From contig VWZS01003730.1 of assembly GCA_013397075.1 (NCBI GenBank), forward strand, positions 912,053-976,052: DNA of 64,000 nt, read 5' to 3'. This DNA comes from Rhabdornis inornatus (lineage: Eukaryota > Chordata > Aves > Passeriformes > Rhabdornithidae). Below are positions 45,561 through 58,147 of this stretch, one piece after another. The notes below the pieces were generated by a model. That model searched no databases and had not been told where the DNA came from. It saw nothing but the letters and a program-made list of their open reading frames with translations. A program made the position numbers and the translations under genes. Positions within the stretch are counted from its first letter, which is position 1; every line of letters starts with the position of its first letter.

Positions 45561-46789
45561 GGATCGTGGAGAAACCTGCTGAAGTGAGGGGAGCCACCCC
45601 ACTGATGGAAACACCAGTGCATCTGTCGGAACACTGAGGAAAAATAAAAGCAAATAATTGCAGCACTCGGAAAAGTGAAATAGTTCATTTCACAAGCTTC
45701 TCTGCTGCTCTTGAGCTGCCCTGAGTCAGGTTAAACCCTTTTTTTTGGCAGCCCTGCTTGTAGTGCCCCACAGGTGAGTGTGGCTCAGAGGGTGGCTGGT
45801 AACATTTTAACCCTTTGCATGACCCTCTGCAGCCTGCTAAACCCGCCCAGGGGTCCCTCAAAACACATTCCAAAGGGACAAGATCCCTTCTTTTTTTATC
45901 TCTGAGCACATTTACAGCAGTTTCTCATCTCCCAAGGAAAAGCAAATCTTGTTTTCCATAGCATCCATTGATGATGCTTCAGATTATAAAGAAAGGAACG
46001 CATTTATCTTAAAATAAAGCATTAAACAACTCTTGCAGATGTGCTCATGTGTATGCTCAGACAGACAGACACCCTGGCAACTATCACAGGGACATTTTTA
46101 GAAAATTTCTTAATTCTCTGGCCCAGGGTTTTGTTATGACATGTAGCTAAGAGAAGGGAGAGATGTGGTTTCTCCAGCCCCTGCCAAACCCTCTGATTTT
46201 CACTGTTTGCTTTGTTAATTTTAAAAAGTAGCAACAATTTCAAGAAGTTGCCCATAGGATCAAACACAGCTGATGGTTGTAGCCTCTGCTGGCACAGGCT
46301 CTGGGTGAGGGAATATGTGTGGGGATGTGGGGAGGGAAGGAGAGGATGCACAGGACACTGAACTGACAGAGCTTCCTCTTGCAATTCTCCCTCTCTTGTC
46401 ACTAATAAATTATATAAAGTTAAATAGATTATTTCATATATCATCTCAATAATTTGGGCTATGTCACTTCTACACCATATCCATCAGGATGTCCCTATAA
46501 ATCAGGGAATATGAGCAATATGAAATGTGTGCAAAAAAAAAAAAAAATCCAAAAGCTGACCAGTCAGGTATCAGTACTTGTAGGAAGATTTCCTGCTGTT
46601 AAATTAATTTCCATACAGCTGCAGGCAGATATATTTCAGAGTAAATCACTTCTAACATCCATCTGAGGGGAAAACTAAGGTGAGATCCTCATGGGAAGGA
46701 GGATTTGCAGGGCTGGGATTCAGGGTCAACAGGAAACTTTTAACATAAAACACCCAGGAAGAGCTGAGCTCCAAGGATGTTTGCTGAAA
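45561..46789. other. Unique non-coding DNA
   Basis: No recognised element. A 140-codon minus frame (46022-46444) lacks a family signature. AT-rich near 46390-46450, and a 15-base A run near 46533-46547. Confidence 0.5.
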
Positions 46790-46850
46790 TTTGGACTTCA
46801 TGATCTTGGAAATCTTTTCCAACCTTAATAATTTTATAATTCTGTGATAC
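46790..46850 (+). mobile_element. CR1 LINE fragment, extreme 3' end
   Basis: TTTGGACTTCATGATCTTGG, AAATCTTTTCCAACCTTAAT and AATTCTGTGATACC are the terminal 60 bases of a CR1 in sense orientation. The upstream part is either truncated or too diverged to see. Confidence 0.88.
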
Positions 46851-46980
46851 CTGAGTCAGCAATGCAGCCCAGGACAAGGACATTAAGGGAATCCAGGTGG
46901 AAACCAGCACCTAGGGATGCCTCCTTGCCCATGGAAAGCCCTCAAAATGCAGCAGGGTCAAGCTGAGATCCTCAGTGTGA

Positions 46981-47090
46981 CCACACAATCAAAGTGATTT
47001 AGGTTGGAAAAGAACTCTTAAGATCATCAAGCCCAACCTTTGCTGATCAGTTTGTCAACTGAGTGCCATGTCCAGTCCCTGACAACATTT
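46981..47090 (-). mobile_element. CR1 LINE fragment, 3' end
   Basis: CACACAATCAAAGTGATTTA, GGTTGGAAAAGAACTCTTAA, GATCATCAAGCCCAACCTTT and GAGTGCCATGTCCAGTCCCT are the reverse complement of the CR1 3' region. It faces the fragment at 46790-46850 tail to tail. Confidence 0.9.
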
Positions 47091-47540
47091 AATTGGGATC
47101 AGGGCCATAATCAAGGTTGAAAAGAGTTTTTTTTTTTGTTTCTTACATGGACTTATGTCCATCTAATATCCCCTAAAAAAGCTGCATTTAGGCAGGACAA
47201 ATCTGCAGAAGAAAAGAGTGGCACAAACTCAGCAATAAATAACAGAAATAAAATCAGAAATAAATCACGCCCAGGCCTGAATGTGGCAAAAATTAGACTT
47301 CAAATTAACAAATTGCACGTGATCAGGAAGAAAAGGGAGCGTAAAACCCAGCTCCAAGCCAGCACTGGTACAGGTTCAAGCCCAGGTTACTTTCCCACAG
47401 GAGTGCTCCCAGTTTGGTCAGACAGATCTATATTTAACTAGTCCAGAAACAAAGGCAGATAACCAGGTTAGGGTTAGTGCTCAGCGTGCTGTGTGCCTGT
47501 GTCAGGCAGGCTATCCTGGTTACACAATTAAATGCTTTCC
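47091..47540. other. Unique non-coding DNA
   Basis: A-rich with a chance 101-codon plus frame (47136-47441). A lone GGTTAGGGTTAG (two telomere-like units) at 47466-47477 is too short to call an interstitial telomere. Confidence 0.5.
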
Positions 47541-47840
47541 TGTTGGAGTAATTAGCAGAGACACACTGACATTTATAGAGCCCTAATCGTGGCAGACATT
47601 CTCAGCTCCCTATCTGAGGGACTCAGCCTGTGCTGCTTGCCAGCTTCCCATTTCCACCACATTTTTGCAGTTGCAAAATTAGATTAAGAAAGGAGACGAA
47701 GGCAAAGGCTTCTCGCTGGCTGCTGGCATTTTGATTCCTTTACTTCCACGGGCTTTGTTTATGTGCTACTCCACTTTAAACAAACTCTCTCTTTGCCTTT
47801 TCTTTGACGAGAGCTGTCGAGATGGAAATAGAGATTGAGG
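47541..47840. promoter_or_regulatory. Candidate conserved non-coding element
   Basis: Repeat-free, with GAGTAATTAGCAG near 47547, CCCTAATCG near 47581, TTGCAAAATTAGATTAAG near 47672, and retained CpGs (GAGACGAAGG, TTCTCGCTGG, TTGACGAGAGCTGTCGAG). The combination of homeodomain cores and surviving CpGs in a CpG-poor setting is enhancer-like. Conservation not measured. Confidence 0.25.
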
Positions 47841-50160
47841 CAGCCCTTGGACCTCTCTGGGAAAGGACAGAGCAACCTCAACCACTTTTATCCCATTAGT
47901 ACATGTGAAAAAGCCCCAAACTGGCATTGACACAAATGGAGCTGGGCAAAGCAGAGAGCTGGCTGCTCATAGCCAGCGTGGCAGCAGTGCAAAAACCTCG
48001 GAAGATGTGAAGATTTAGGGCTGTGACTCACACACAGAGCAGATTAAACTCAGGCTTCCCACAGCTTCCTGCCCTGCCCCAGTTTAAAATCTCCCTTCTC
48101 CACAGCAAGGACACTTCAGCCACGGGCACAAACCCAGCCCTTCAGCGAAGACATTTCCATGGCACCTGCCCCTCCAAACCAAAGGATTTCAAACTTGCCC
48201 CTTCAAACCAAAGGAAACCAAAGGATTTCTGTTTCTTGCCCCATTTTTACATGGGGAAAATTGAGGTGTGGAGATGCTTTGATCAAAATTTTTCGGACTG
48301 GCTGGTCAAAGCTGTGTTTCTACGCCAGCATAAAGACATCTACTAAAAACCTGCATGGATTTGTTGGCAACTCATGGAAGTGTCTCAGAGTTAGAAATCA
48401 GGTTGTAAGGATTGCTTTTTTCAGTTCCTTTCCTCCCATGACTCCCTCCTAATGTTACAATAGAGTGGACATCACCCAATATCTGAGTGTCAATGGGAAT
48501 AAATCATTATTAGTAGGATAGAAGAGTTTCCTGTCCATTTTCTTAGCCCAGGTGAGCAGGAGCTGATGAGGAATCCAGGTAGAATCTCACTCCCTCTCAC
48601 CAAGTGGATCTGAGACCATGATCAGCAATCACATCTAGGTTTAGTTTTCACAGCTGAACATCTCTTGGACTGCCAATCACATCCCCACTTTACAGCCACG
48701 AGCATCAGTGTGAGCTAAAATCCAGTGGCCAGCATTAATATGGCACCACAATTCCATGGGAGCCCCAGGGTGGCAGGGACAGGGGTAAACTCAATCCTCA
48801 GGAGGATTTTCCCTCTTCAGGTTGCTTTCAAAAGTCCCTGGTGCAGTGGTGCTTCCTTCAGGGGATTTGCCTCCTTATCAGCATTTAGCATCTGCCAAGG
48901 TATTGAAATGTGATTTAATTTCTCATCTGTGTGAGCTGGACATTTGTGTTCTGCTTCAGTGCTGAAAAGTTCAGAATAAGCCAAGAGGTTCCTGGAACAC
49001 AACAGTTAATGAGGAAAAGTTGTCTTGGCAGGAGAAGTGGTCTCTTAGGCTGGTTCGAATATATTAAAGGTGAAATGTTTTGGAGTGGGGAGGATGCTCT
49101 TTCCAGCCTGAGCTTTTGAGGTTGAGTTTCCTGATTTGCATTCTTTTGAAAGCACAGATAAAAGCTTGGAGCCATTTCTGCTTCCTTTGCTGTTTGGAAA
49201 AGTCCAGGGGCTAGCATGGAGATGCTGAAGGATGTACTTGGCACACACAAAACAAAAAGAAAAAACTGAGGGGAAAGAAAAACCAAAACAGGAAGAAATG
49301 AAGGGTTTGGGTGTGTGCTAACAGGAGTTATTGCTCCTCTGGTTTGAAAGCTGGTGACTTCACCACAGTGAACAAGTTCTCATGTCCTGCAGCTCTCTAA
49401 TGGCATCAGCTGCAATGTTGCATCAGGGAAACATGGAGTTAATCTGTTCAGATCGATGGATGTCAGTGGGACAAGGCACCCTGGGAGCTCCTTCCCATCC
49501 TGGATATCTCTGGACAGCCTCCCTTGCTGCATTTCAGCCTTTCAGGGGGGCTGGAGCAGCCTTGGCAAGTGGCACATCTCGTTGGCTTTGTAAAGGAGCA
49601 TTCCCAGTGGATCAGTCCCCGCTGGAGGAAAAGCATCCCTTTAAACCATCAGCACTCACCTTGCAGTGTGAGGGTCCCTCTGCCCATTTTCACACATCCA
49701 GGGGGGAATACAAGAACTCATCATCAAGCTTTCAACCTCCCTGTTTGGCTCCTGCTCCCGGAGCAGCCTTTGAAGTGGGGCCAAGCTGCAGTGGCTCTGG
49801 GATGACACTGCAGTGACACCTCTGCTGCATTCTTATCTCTGTCAGAGGTCTTTGAATCCCTGACACGTTGGCAGCCCCGTGGCCCTTCTGGTGATCACAC
49901 TGTCCTCTGCGTGACCTTTGGCTTTCTGAAGGAGACACCTGAAACCCCAAATGGAAGGGATCAGAGGAAGGGGGAATCCCACCTCTTCTTCATCAGCTGC
50001 CAAAGATCCCTCTGCCCTTTCACAGGAAGCAGCATCTGTCTTATCTCTTTATTTGTCTCCCTTTTCGAAACTTTTCTTTTAGACATTGGACCTTTTGAAA
50101 TGGCATCTTGTTTTCCCTTCTTTCCAAACCACTTTCCTGCAAATAAATATCGCTGCAGAA
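47841..50160. other. Unique non-coding DNA
   Basis: Contains a small duplicated phrase at 48173-48230 (CAAACCAAAGGATTTC twice, with a partial third). Frames of 144 and 148 codons on the plus strand (49382-49816, 49911-50357) overlap minus-strand frames and show no family signature. Confidence 0.5.
48173..48230 (+). repeat. Short imperfect tandem repeat
   Basis: CAAACCAAAGGATTTC, a CTTGCCCCTT link, CAAACCAAAGG and AAACCAAAGGATTTC show a local slippage duplication. Confidence 0.8.
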
Positions 50161-50177
50161 GGGAGGGTGGGAGAGGG
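50161..50177 (+). other. Very compact G-quadruplex motif
   Basis: GGG-A-GGG-T-GGG-AGA-GGG: loops of 1, 1 and 3 bases, an arrangement resembling well-studied promoter quadruplexes with single-base loops and predicted to fold very stably. Confidence 0.85.
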
Positions 50178-51558
50178 AAGGAGGTTGTGCTGCTGCTGTG
50201 CAGAATAAAGATGAAGTCCCAGAACATGCCTGAGTTTTTGATCAGCTGCAAGAGCACAGGACACAAACCAAGCAGCATTGCTGTAGCACAGAGCAAATTT
50301 CTCTCCTTGTGTCGTGGTTGCCTTCATTTCAGTGTCAATCCCACGAAAAGGGAGTAATGGGATAATACTTTCATATTAAGATTAAAATAAAACTCTAAAA
50401 GAAATCTCCGCTTGACTTTGGACAATGTCGTAGAACATCAAAGAGCTTCTGCCTCTCCCCATCTTCACCTGCACTCATTTCTCATTTTAATTCCTACCAT
50501 GTAAAACTGATAATAAATCTGAACTTTATGAGCTGATGAGTTATTTTACAGTGTTCTCCAACATTAAGGGAGCAACCCCAGAAATGGCACCAAGCTCAGG
50601 ACCTCCTGCCAGAAAACTCCACTGCAGTTACTCGGGGTGGCCAGAAATGGGAGTGTCGGGTTGATGGGACCTGCAGGGTTTCAGTGCTCAGGTGCCAGGC
50701 CTGGATTTGCCGAGCAGAGATGGCAGAAGGTCCCCTGAGCAGTGCAGGGCTCCATGGATGTGTCACAGAGTCCTGGACAGCCCCACTCCAACCTATCACT
50801 CAGGACTTGCTTTTGCTTTCTTGCCCGGGCAGCAAAACAGAGCAGCTCTCATTTCTCCTCAGAGGACCAGCTCGCTCTTGGAAACCTGCTGCCAGCACCA
50901 TTCCCTCTTCCAAGCTCCCTTTCCCTCCCTCCTGTGTTACAGATCCACAGCCACATTTGCATTTGTGCTTTTCAGCCATGTAACGAAGACCAGAAGGGCT
51001 GCTGTGATGGACAGAACTGGTCCAGCTCTCGCTGGATTTTGATGAAAGGCAATTTGATTTCCACAGCCAAGTTATTTAATGAGCCTCTAAAATTACAGCC
51101 ACAAATTATGCACATACAAAACTATGCATTTGTGCACCGAAGAGGCAAGATTTCCAAAACAGGAAGCCCTTGGTCTGCATTAAAAGCAAACCCCTGCCTG
51201 CGTAGCTGGTTCCCCATATCAATGTGTGCAATTATTCAGGCTGCCCAGCCAGCACAGTGCATTGAATGCACAATGGCCCTGGAGGTACCTAACTCCCCAT
51301 TTTCACATTACAGATGTCTCCTGCTGTGTTTATACATCCATTTGCTCCAACTGGGCTGCACATTCCACGTCTGGAGCAAGGCAGGACACGGCTCCCACCA
51401 TTTTGTTCCACCAAATGAACACCATTTGCTGGTGTTCAATAGGGGGGTAGAGCTGCCTTAGCCCAACTGCCTCCTCCTTCCACCCTCCACCTGCACAACC
51501 ACATCTTTTTAAGATGTCTGAGATGCCCATAAATCTGTAAACTTTGCACCCCAAGCAC
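50178..51558. other. Unique non-coding DNA with the window's longest open frame
   Basis: A 239-codon plus-strand frame runs from 50742 to 51461. The translation is rich in Ser, Pro, Leu and Cys and shows no signal peptide, repeat, membrane segment or domain that I recognise. Two other plus-frame openings overlap it (50684-50983, 50692-51042), as expected where stop codons are locally rare. It could include a real exon, but no evidence supports it. Confidence 0.4.
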
Positions 51559-51690
51559 TGTGAAGGTGCTGAGGCCCTGGCACAGCGTGCCCAGAGAAGC
51601 TGTGGCTGCCCCTGGATCCCTGGAAGTGTCCAAGGCCAGGCTGGACAAGCCTTGGAGCAACCTGAGACAGTGGAAGGTTCCCATTAGAAG
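51559..51690 (+). mobile_element. CR1 LINE fragment, internal 3' region
   Basis: GTGAAGGTGCTGAGGCCCTG, GCACAGCGTGCCCAGAGAAG, CTGTGGCTGCCCCTGGATCC, CTGGAAGTGTCCAAGGCCAG and GAGCAACCTGAGACAGTGGA match the CR1 3' region in sense orientation. The terminal GATGATCTT and ATTCTGTG blocks are missing, so the 3' end is lost or diverged. Confidence 0.93.
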
Positions 51691-54600
51691 GTCATTATTT
51701 CACTCAGGTCTGTTCTTTTACCATGAAGTGTTTCAGTGGACTTGAAATTTCCTCTTTGAGTAGTGTTTTCCACATTTATGACATAAATTCATTTAATAAT
51801 AGCAATGTTCCTCGCTCAGTAAAACCTACTCTCAAAATGATGTTGGAAGAGCTGTCAGAAAGGGTCATGTACTAATTCCACAAAGCTCAAGAAACTCTCT
51901 AGGAATAGCAACTTAACAACTTGGATTTCTGTTCTCAAAGTGATTTTTGCTGCAGAGAAATGAGGTGCTCGAGTGACAGCCCCACAGATGACAGCCCCAT
52001 GGATTTTCCAGAGCCCATGGGAAGCATGGGGAATACTGAGGAATTCAGAGCAGCACACATTATCCTTACACAGAGCAGTCTGCAGAACACTTTCAGTGAA
52101 ATTTCCAAAATCTCCAGAGTTATGAGCCACCAGGTTTTTTTAACCCTTGCAAACTCCTCTGTGGGCACCATGAGTAGAAGGAAAATGATCTGCCCTTTTT
52201 TGTTTTATTTTGTTTTCTGTTTGTCTCTTTCTTGAAGTAAGTAAATTGTCTTTTTTGCCAATTCCTCTCACAAAGAGCAGGGTCTCAACTTCTGCTTTTA
52301 AGGACTCACACAGCCACCATCAGTGTACAAAACCCAGCAGCATTTAAGTGATCTCAATGCAGTCAGCCAGGGCACGAATTTATTTTTATTTCCTTCTCAG
52401 ACAAAATGCATGTCTTTGTTTTCCATCACGTATTCCCTAATCCAACCTGAGCTGCTATTTAAGCTCAGCTTTTTTATCTTGAATAAGTCCTTTGTACAAC
52501 CTGACCATTTATAGAATGAAAATCCCCCAGAACTCAGCGACAACTCCCAAAACTGGAGCTCCTGGGAGAGGCAAAGAGCTTGAGGAACAAGGAGAGTTTC
52601 CTGAGCAGCAGGAAATGCCACCACACACCTCCCTGGGCAGAGCAGGATTGGCTGAGTGACCCAAGGAGGAGGTGACAGCAGGGCTAGGAAGGTTGAGCGT
52701 GGCTCTTCCTAAACTTAGCAACACATGGAATACAGAGAGGGGCAGCCCCAGGATAGAGCTCAGACTTTTCAACACAGCCATTGTCTCAGCAGTTAAAATC
52801 TGGGGCTGTGAGGCTGGCGAGGCACAGAGAGCTTAGGCAGAAAAGGAGATGCTTTCCAAGAGAAAAAATTTGAAAAAGGAGGAAAAGACTGCAAGGAGGT
52901 CAGGGCAGAGTATGGAAAGATTTCATCACCAGCAAAGAGTTTTGAGATTTCTTCCTCTTCCAGCTTTTTTCTGGATATCTGAGTATTTTGGGGGCGCTCA
53001 TGATGGACAACAGAGCACTGAAGTCTGCTGGTGAAGCTGGAAGGAGCTGCCAGATAAATCCTAAACACTGCAGGAGCTGGAAGCAGAGCCTTACACCAGC
53101 AGGGGATTTGAACCAGTGTGGGGGGAAAAAAATCTTTCCAAAGGGTCCATGGTCAGCTCAGCTCCAGCTGTGAATCCAGCAGGGAGAACATGGAGCATCT
53201 TTGTGGAGATTTAAACACCCAGCTCAGGAACCAGCACTCGACTTCTGCCCAGCTGGACACAACCACGCACAGCTGAGCCTTGGAAAAGTGCAGCAGAGCA
53301 TCTCCAAGAGAAATCCTTTCAAAAGCCCAAGCAAAGGAAGCAGCAGAGCTGCTTTCAGCAGTGTGGAGCTAATGGAAACCACCAAAGGATGCAGAGAAGT
53401 GGAAGGGACAAGTTTCCACCCTGCGTGCCAGTGTTGGCCCCGGCAACATGTAACATAATGTAAAAATAATATGCTATTAAATATAATGGACTGCTTGACC
53501 CAAATGAGTCAAAGGAAGAAAATCAAAATTAAATGTCTCTGTGGCACTAAATTAAAATGACTTTGCCATTATTAAAAAGAAGTGGGAAAGCCAAAATCCG
53601 ATATCTCACCTTTCAGGGAGTTGTAAATTTATCCCAAATTCCTGCATTTCATATGTAATTTAGACAGCATTCCAGTGTGGGTAGAAAATTGCTCCATCAA
53701 AAAATGTTGGCTGGCTGCACCCAACAATTGTTGATACGAGAACCAAAATGGAATTTGGGTCAGCATCTCGGTCAGAGCAGAAACCCTGCATAAAAACGCA
53801 CACATCCTACCCTGTTGTAATAAATTCAGCAATAATATCCTTTCAAATATTGCTTTCCTGCCAGCAGCAGTCCAGATTCAAAGCGAATTCCAAGGCTGTG
53901 CTTGAATCCTCTGGTCCCTCCATGTCTGTGCACCTGTGGGAGGGGAAAAGGACACTCTGTGGGGTTTGGAAGAACGAGGTGTGTGCTATGTGGAGGGAAA
54001 AAAAAGGTAATTTAGGCACTATTAGTAAGTGCCAAATACTTGCCACTATGTAATAGGAATAGGAGTAGTTTTATTTTGAAGGATGTCTGAAGCCATACTG
54101 ACTGCTTCTCTAAATGTAGAGCTCTCAGAGGTTCAAGTGCTTCAGGATGTATAAAATGTGGATTTTCCTCTGGCATATTTGCTGTTTATAAGGAGTGTTT
54201 ATGTGCTGAGGATGAGAGGGGGAAAAGGTTTCACTTATTTCCAGAGACCTTGCCAGTTCCCAACAACCTTCCACTTCTTTTAACACTGGGCTGGGAAACA
54301 ATAGTCTTCAACTGACAGCAGCACAAAGCAGATGGGGCTTGAAATAAGCTGAGCCTAAGGAGTGCAGAAAGACCTGACTTAGTGTTTAGTTCCCAGCCAT
54401 GAAAGTGGGGTCTAAATTCACGTTTTCAGCAGCTTTGCAGAGACAATTATTAACACCTCTCTTGCAAATTGCATCTCCAGAGTGCTTGGCAAATGTGACC
54501 TGGGTTAGCCCTGAAAGCAGCCAAAGGTGGTTTGTGCTGGAAATATTGAGGTTTTTGTTGAGCCAGATCAAGGTCATCACCTGCAGGTCACTAAAAGGTG

Positions 54601-57446
54601 CCATTCCTGGAAGTCCAAGTGGGAAGAAAGGACGTAATCCCTACACTTCTCCTAGCAGAAAAAAAATAATGCTGCATTTTCTCCTCTCCAGAGGATGTGT
54701 CCCATCCATATTTGATGCCTGTGGTGATCACCACTCCAGTTTCCTTCTGCTTTGATTTTTAATCCTGATTTCACTGAACTCAGGTCAGCAGCTTCCCTCT
54801 TTCGTGTGCCCAAAAGGAAAAATTGTGGCTGTATCTCTGAGCTCAGCCTTGCCAAAGACAGTATTTTCCATGGTATCACACCTCGACCATCCAAACTTCC
54901 CCTCTGAGCGTTTTTCTATTACCCAGGACACAGCGATCCCAGTTCCTGCAGCCCCTGTGAGGGAACAGAACAAGGCTCTGTCACATTTCACTCATGTTGG
55001 CCTTTTATTTTGTAACTCCCCAGCCAAGCAGGCAAAGTGAGGGGAAAAAAAATGATGTGGGATTTCGGTCCACACAGAACATCTGAAACCAACGTTTTTT
55101 GGAACGTGGCGATTGCCAATAAAGAAAGAGGTGATTTGAGATTTTCATATTTGCTCACGTCTTTGAGGATGTTTTGGGCCTTTCATCCCTTTTTGAAGGC
55201 GTGTCACCTAATTATGACTCTTTCATCCCTCTATTCCCCAGTTAGAACATGCCAGTCCCTTTTACGGCAATTGATTATGACTTGGAGGTTTCCACATTCC
55301 AGCCAGTTCAGAGAGCTGGGATATTTGTGAGTACCTGAATAAACTCCTTTAATCCAAAAACAAACTCCACCTGAAAGCAGCACTATGAAAAGGCCATTCA
55401 TCCCGTGTTTTCCAACTTACTGCTTCATGGTTTCTTTGGATTTGACCCGACTTCCTGTACTAATGGTCTCTGAATGCATTCCCAATTGTGGCTTCTTGGT
55501 CTATAAGGTGCCCAGCATTTACAGGGAAGAGGAAAAGGAGTCACACAGCAACTGCTTACACAGAAAACTCTGCCTGCAAGGGCAAAAGCAGAGCTGAAGT
55601 TAAAAGGAAACATAAAGTGTACAAATAGCCATCCCCTCCTGCTAAAATTTTTAAAACAAATAGTCCCTTGATGTCACTGCTTTGAAAAGGTCTTGGCTCC
55701 TCGTGGATGAAAAATACCTTTAAAATTACCACTGCAATTGTCATTCCCAAGTGTGGGAATGGACACTTTGCTGATTAAGGTAGGTCAGTGTTGAAGTAAT
55801 CTGGGAACAGAAGTGCAAATGTGTCGATGATCTCATGGAGAGGGGAGAGACCCCAGAGGAGATCCCTGCTCCCGATAGCCAGAGGGACAGCATGGGAATG
55901 CTGCAGTCATGGAGAGCAGAGACCCTCAGCTCTGCCAAGACCAGGCCAAGGGAAGCTTAAAGCTCACAAATACACATAATCACCTACTGCAAGGAACAAT
56001 TTTGGAGGCTGTGAGAGAGTTTAGAGGTAGCCTTACACATTTTTGCTGTATTTATATATTTTCAAATCTATTTTTCTTATACATTTCCACTGCCAGAAAT
56101 ATGACTCCGGTCTAGATGCTTTGTTCAAACTTGGTGTGATTATATCATGTAATTTGGGGTCAAATTCTTCATCAGCTGAAGAAGTGAAGGTGAATCCACC
56201 TAAAGCTTCATCAGGTGAAGCTGAATCCACCTAAACAAACCTTCTCAGCCTCGTGGGTTCCCAAAAAAACTTAAATAAAACTTCTCAAGGGGGGTCATGT
56301 TTTTGGATATTCCAGTTTGAAAGCTGCAGGTGGGCTTTGGTGGCTAAACTTTAACAAACTGTCCCTGACTTATAGAAATATGTTCATCAAAGCCCTCCAG
56401 CCCCACAGTGAGACAGGAGAGCCCTCATTTCCCAGCAGCCTTGCTGTCCCCAAAATCTCTTCCGTATTAAAGCTCTGATGCTGAGGCTCAGCAAACCCCA
56501 CTCATGATGACAGTCTTGCACCCAAGAGCCCTTTTAAAAAGCTAGTTGGTGCTTTTTGTAAAACTTTTCCTTAATTATTGCACTTCCTGCCTCGTAAAGT
56601 TTTACTGGGAATGTGAAAACATCAGGCCCACAGACAGGCCCTTGTGTTAGAATTCCCATTATTTGGTGGTCTGAGGCTATTTATCTGTCTGTGAACACAT
56701 GGACCTTGATTCCAGCATGCTGTGAAAGGCAGGATCTAATGAGGCAGAGGAAAGAGGTGACAGATTTTGGCTTCCTGCAGCCCATCCTCAGAGATGGAAA
56801 CTCCCAGTGCTGACAGACCAGCTCAGCTGAGGCATAAACCAGGATGGATTTGGGTACCAGGCCAAGACTGGGGTGATTCCTCCTCCAGGAGAAGATTCAT
56901 GAGGTTTGGGAATGGCACAAATCTTCAAGATTGGTGTTGTATCTGATTTTCCTCCTTGCAGTGGTGACATTCCCCTTGCTGTACCACTCACTTGGTTGCC
57001 CAGCTCACCCTGGATTCCTCAGGACATGCCAGAAGAGCCTGTTCCTTGGAAAACAGGCATTCCAGCCTGGAGAATTTGGCAGTTCTCCTCCACATACAAT
57101 ACCCTGGGTAAAGGAGATTTTTTTGGAACCTATAGCTAACTCTGCTTGCTGGTAGTGGCTTTTTGCCTACAAAATAAACAGGCCCAGAATATGCCTCATT
57201 ACAGTCACACAGTGGGGTTTATTTTTCTCTGACATTTCGGGAGGTGGTGCAGAAAATGAGCCTCTCTCCAGAGTGATTCACGCCGTGGCCAAAGAGGTCT
57301 CTGTGGCTGACAGTAAACTGTGTGACCTTCCCATTTCCCAGTAAGGATCCAGTGCCCGGCGCCAGCACGGGACAGCAGGGAAAGAGCGAGCAGGGAGGGA
57401 AGGCTCTTGGGTTTGGAAACATCTCTGGGTGAAATTTTAAAGCACA

Positions 57447-57447
<1 letters not shown>
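51691..57447. other. Unique non-coding DNA
   Basis: No recognised exon or transposable element in nearly 6 kb. 53450-53620 is AT-rich and repeat-free, with TGAGTCA near 53505, and may be conserved. A small imperfect duplication (TCATCAG...GAATCCACCTAAA twice) lies at 56169-56236. All frames are 123 codons or fewer. Confidence 0.45.

Positions 57448-57478
<31 letters not shown>
57448..57478. repeat. Poly-A run, 31 bases
   Basis: Thirty-one uninterrupted A residues follow AAAGCACAC. This is the longest homopolymer in the window. The upstream 57170-57447 sequence does not resemble a gene or retroelement known to me, so a retrocopy tail is not supported. Confidence 0.97.
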
Positions 57479-57480
<2 letters not shown>

Positions 57481-58147
57481 AAATTAAGGCAAAGTTTAAA
57501 AAACACCAAAACAACTAAGCCTCCTCAAACTGAAGCCAGTCTTTGAGTCCTTCTCTGAAATGACATCATTGCATACCCAGGGCAGCCACAAAGCATGACA
57601 GCTGTCCTGGGCCTGCCCTGGGAAGGATATATCACTTCCCTCTTGGAAATCCGGAAGGTATTGTCTGTAATCACAGCCTGCCCGGGCCGGGCAGGGGGGC
57701 TGGCTTTTGCAATTCGATCTTTCTGCAGCTTTTTTGTTTTGTTCTGGGTCTTTCACACAAATCAGACGAGTCCCGAGCCTGGGATCCTCTCCACAGTGCT
57801 GTGCACATCCCCAGGCATTCAGCAAGGAGCTCAGAGGGGGTTGGAGTTGGATGGTTGGGTTGGCTCCTGTGGATGTGGCTGCTCTCAGGTGACAGCTGCA
57901 GTGTCCCCTGGTGCCATCTCTTGCTGGTGGCATTCACTGCTCAATGTCTTTGTGGTTAACCTCACGTGTGCCAGGCTGGAAATGCCTCCTCTAGTCCTGC
58001 CCTGCTTCAGGATGAACCAGGAGAAGAACACAGGGTGTGGTTCTGCAGGACTGTGGATGCTGGGACAGCCAGCAGCTCTTCATCACATGCAAGCAGATCC
58101 ACAGGGATTGTATCTCCAGGAATCACCTGACCCCAGGGTCATCCTGG
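57479..58147. other. Unique non-coding DNA, moderately GC-rich
   Basis: A 185-codon plus frame (57595-58152) overlaps 145- and 88-codon minus frames (57496-57933, 57671-57937). None shows a family signature. Confidence 0.45.

Noticed and set aside
47466..47477. Interstitial telomere repeat (TTAGGG)
   Set aside because: Only two units; expected by chance in 64 kb.
52988..52998. CTCF-like GGGGGCGCTC word
   Set aside because: Only the core resembles the motif; the C/A-rich left part is missing (preceded by TATTTT).
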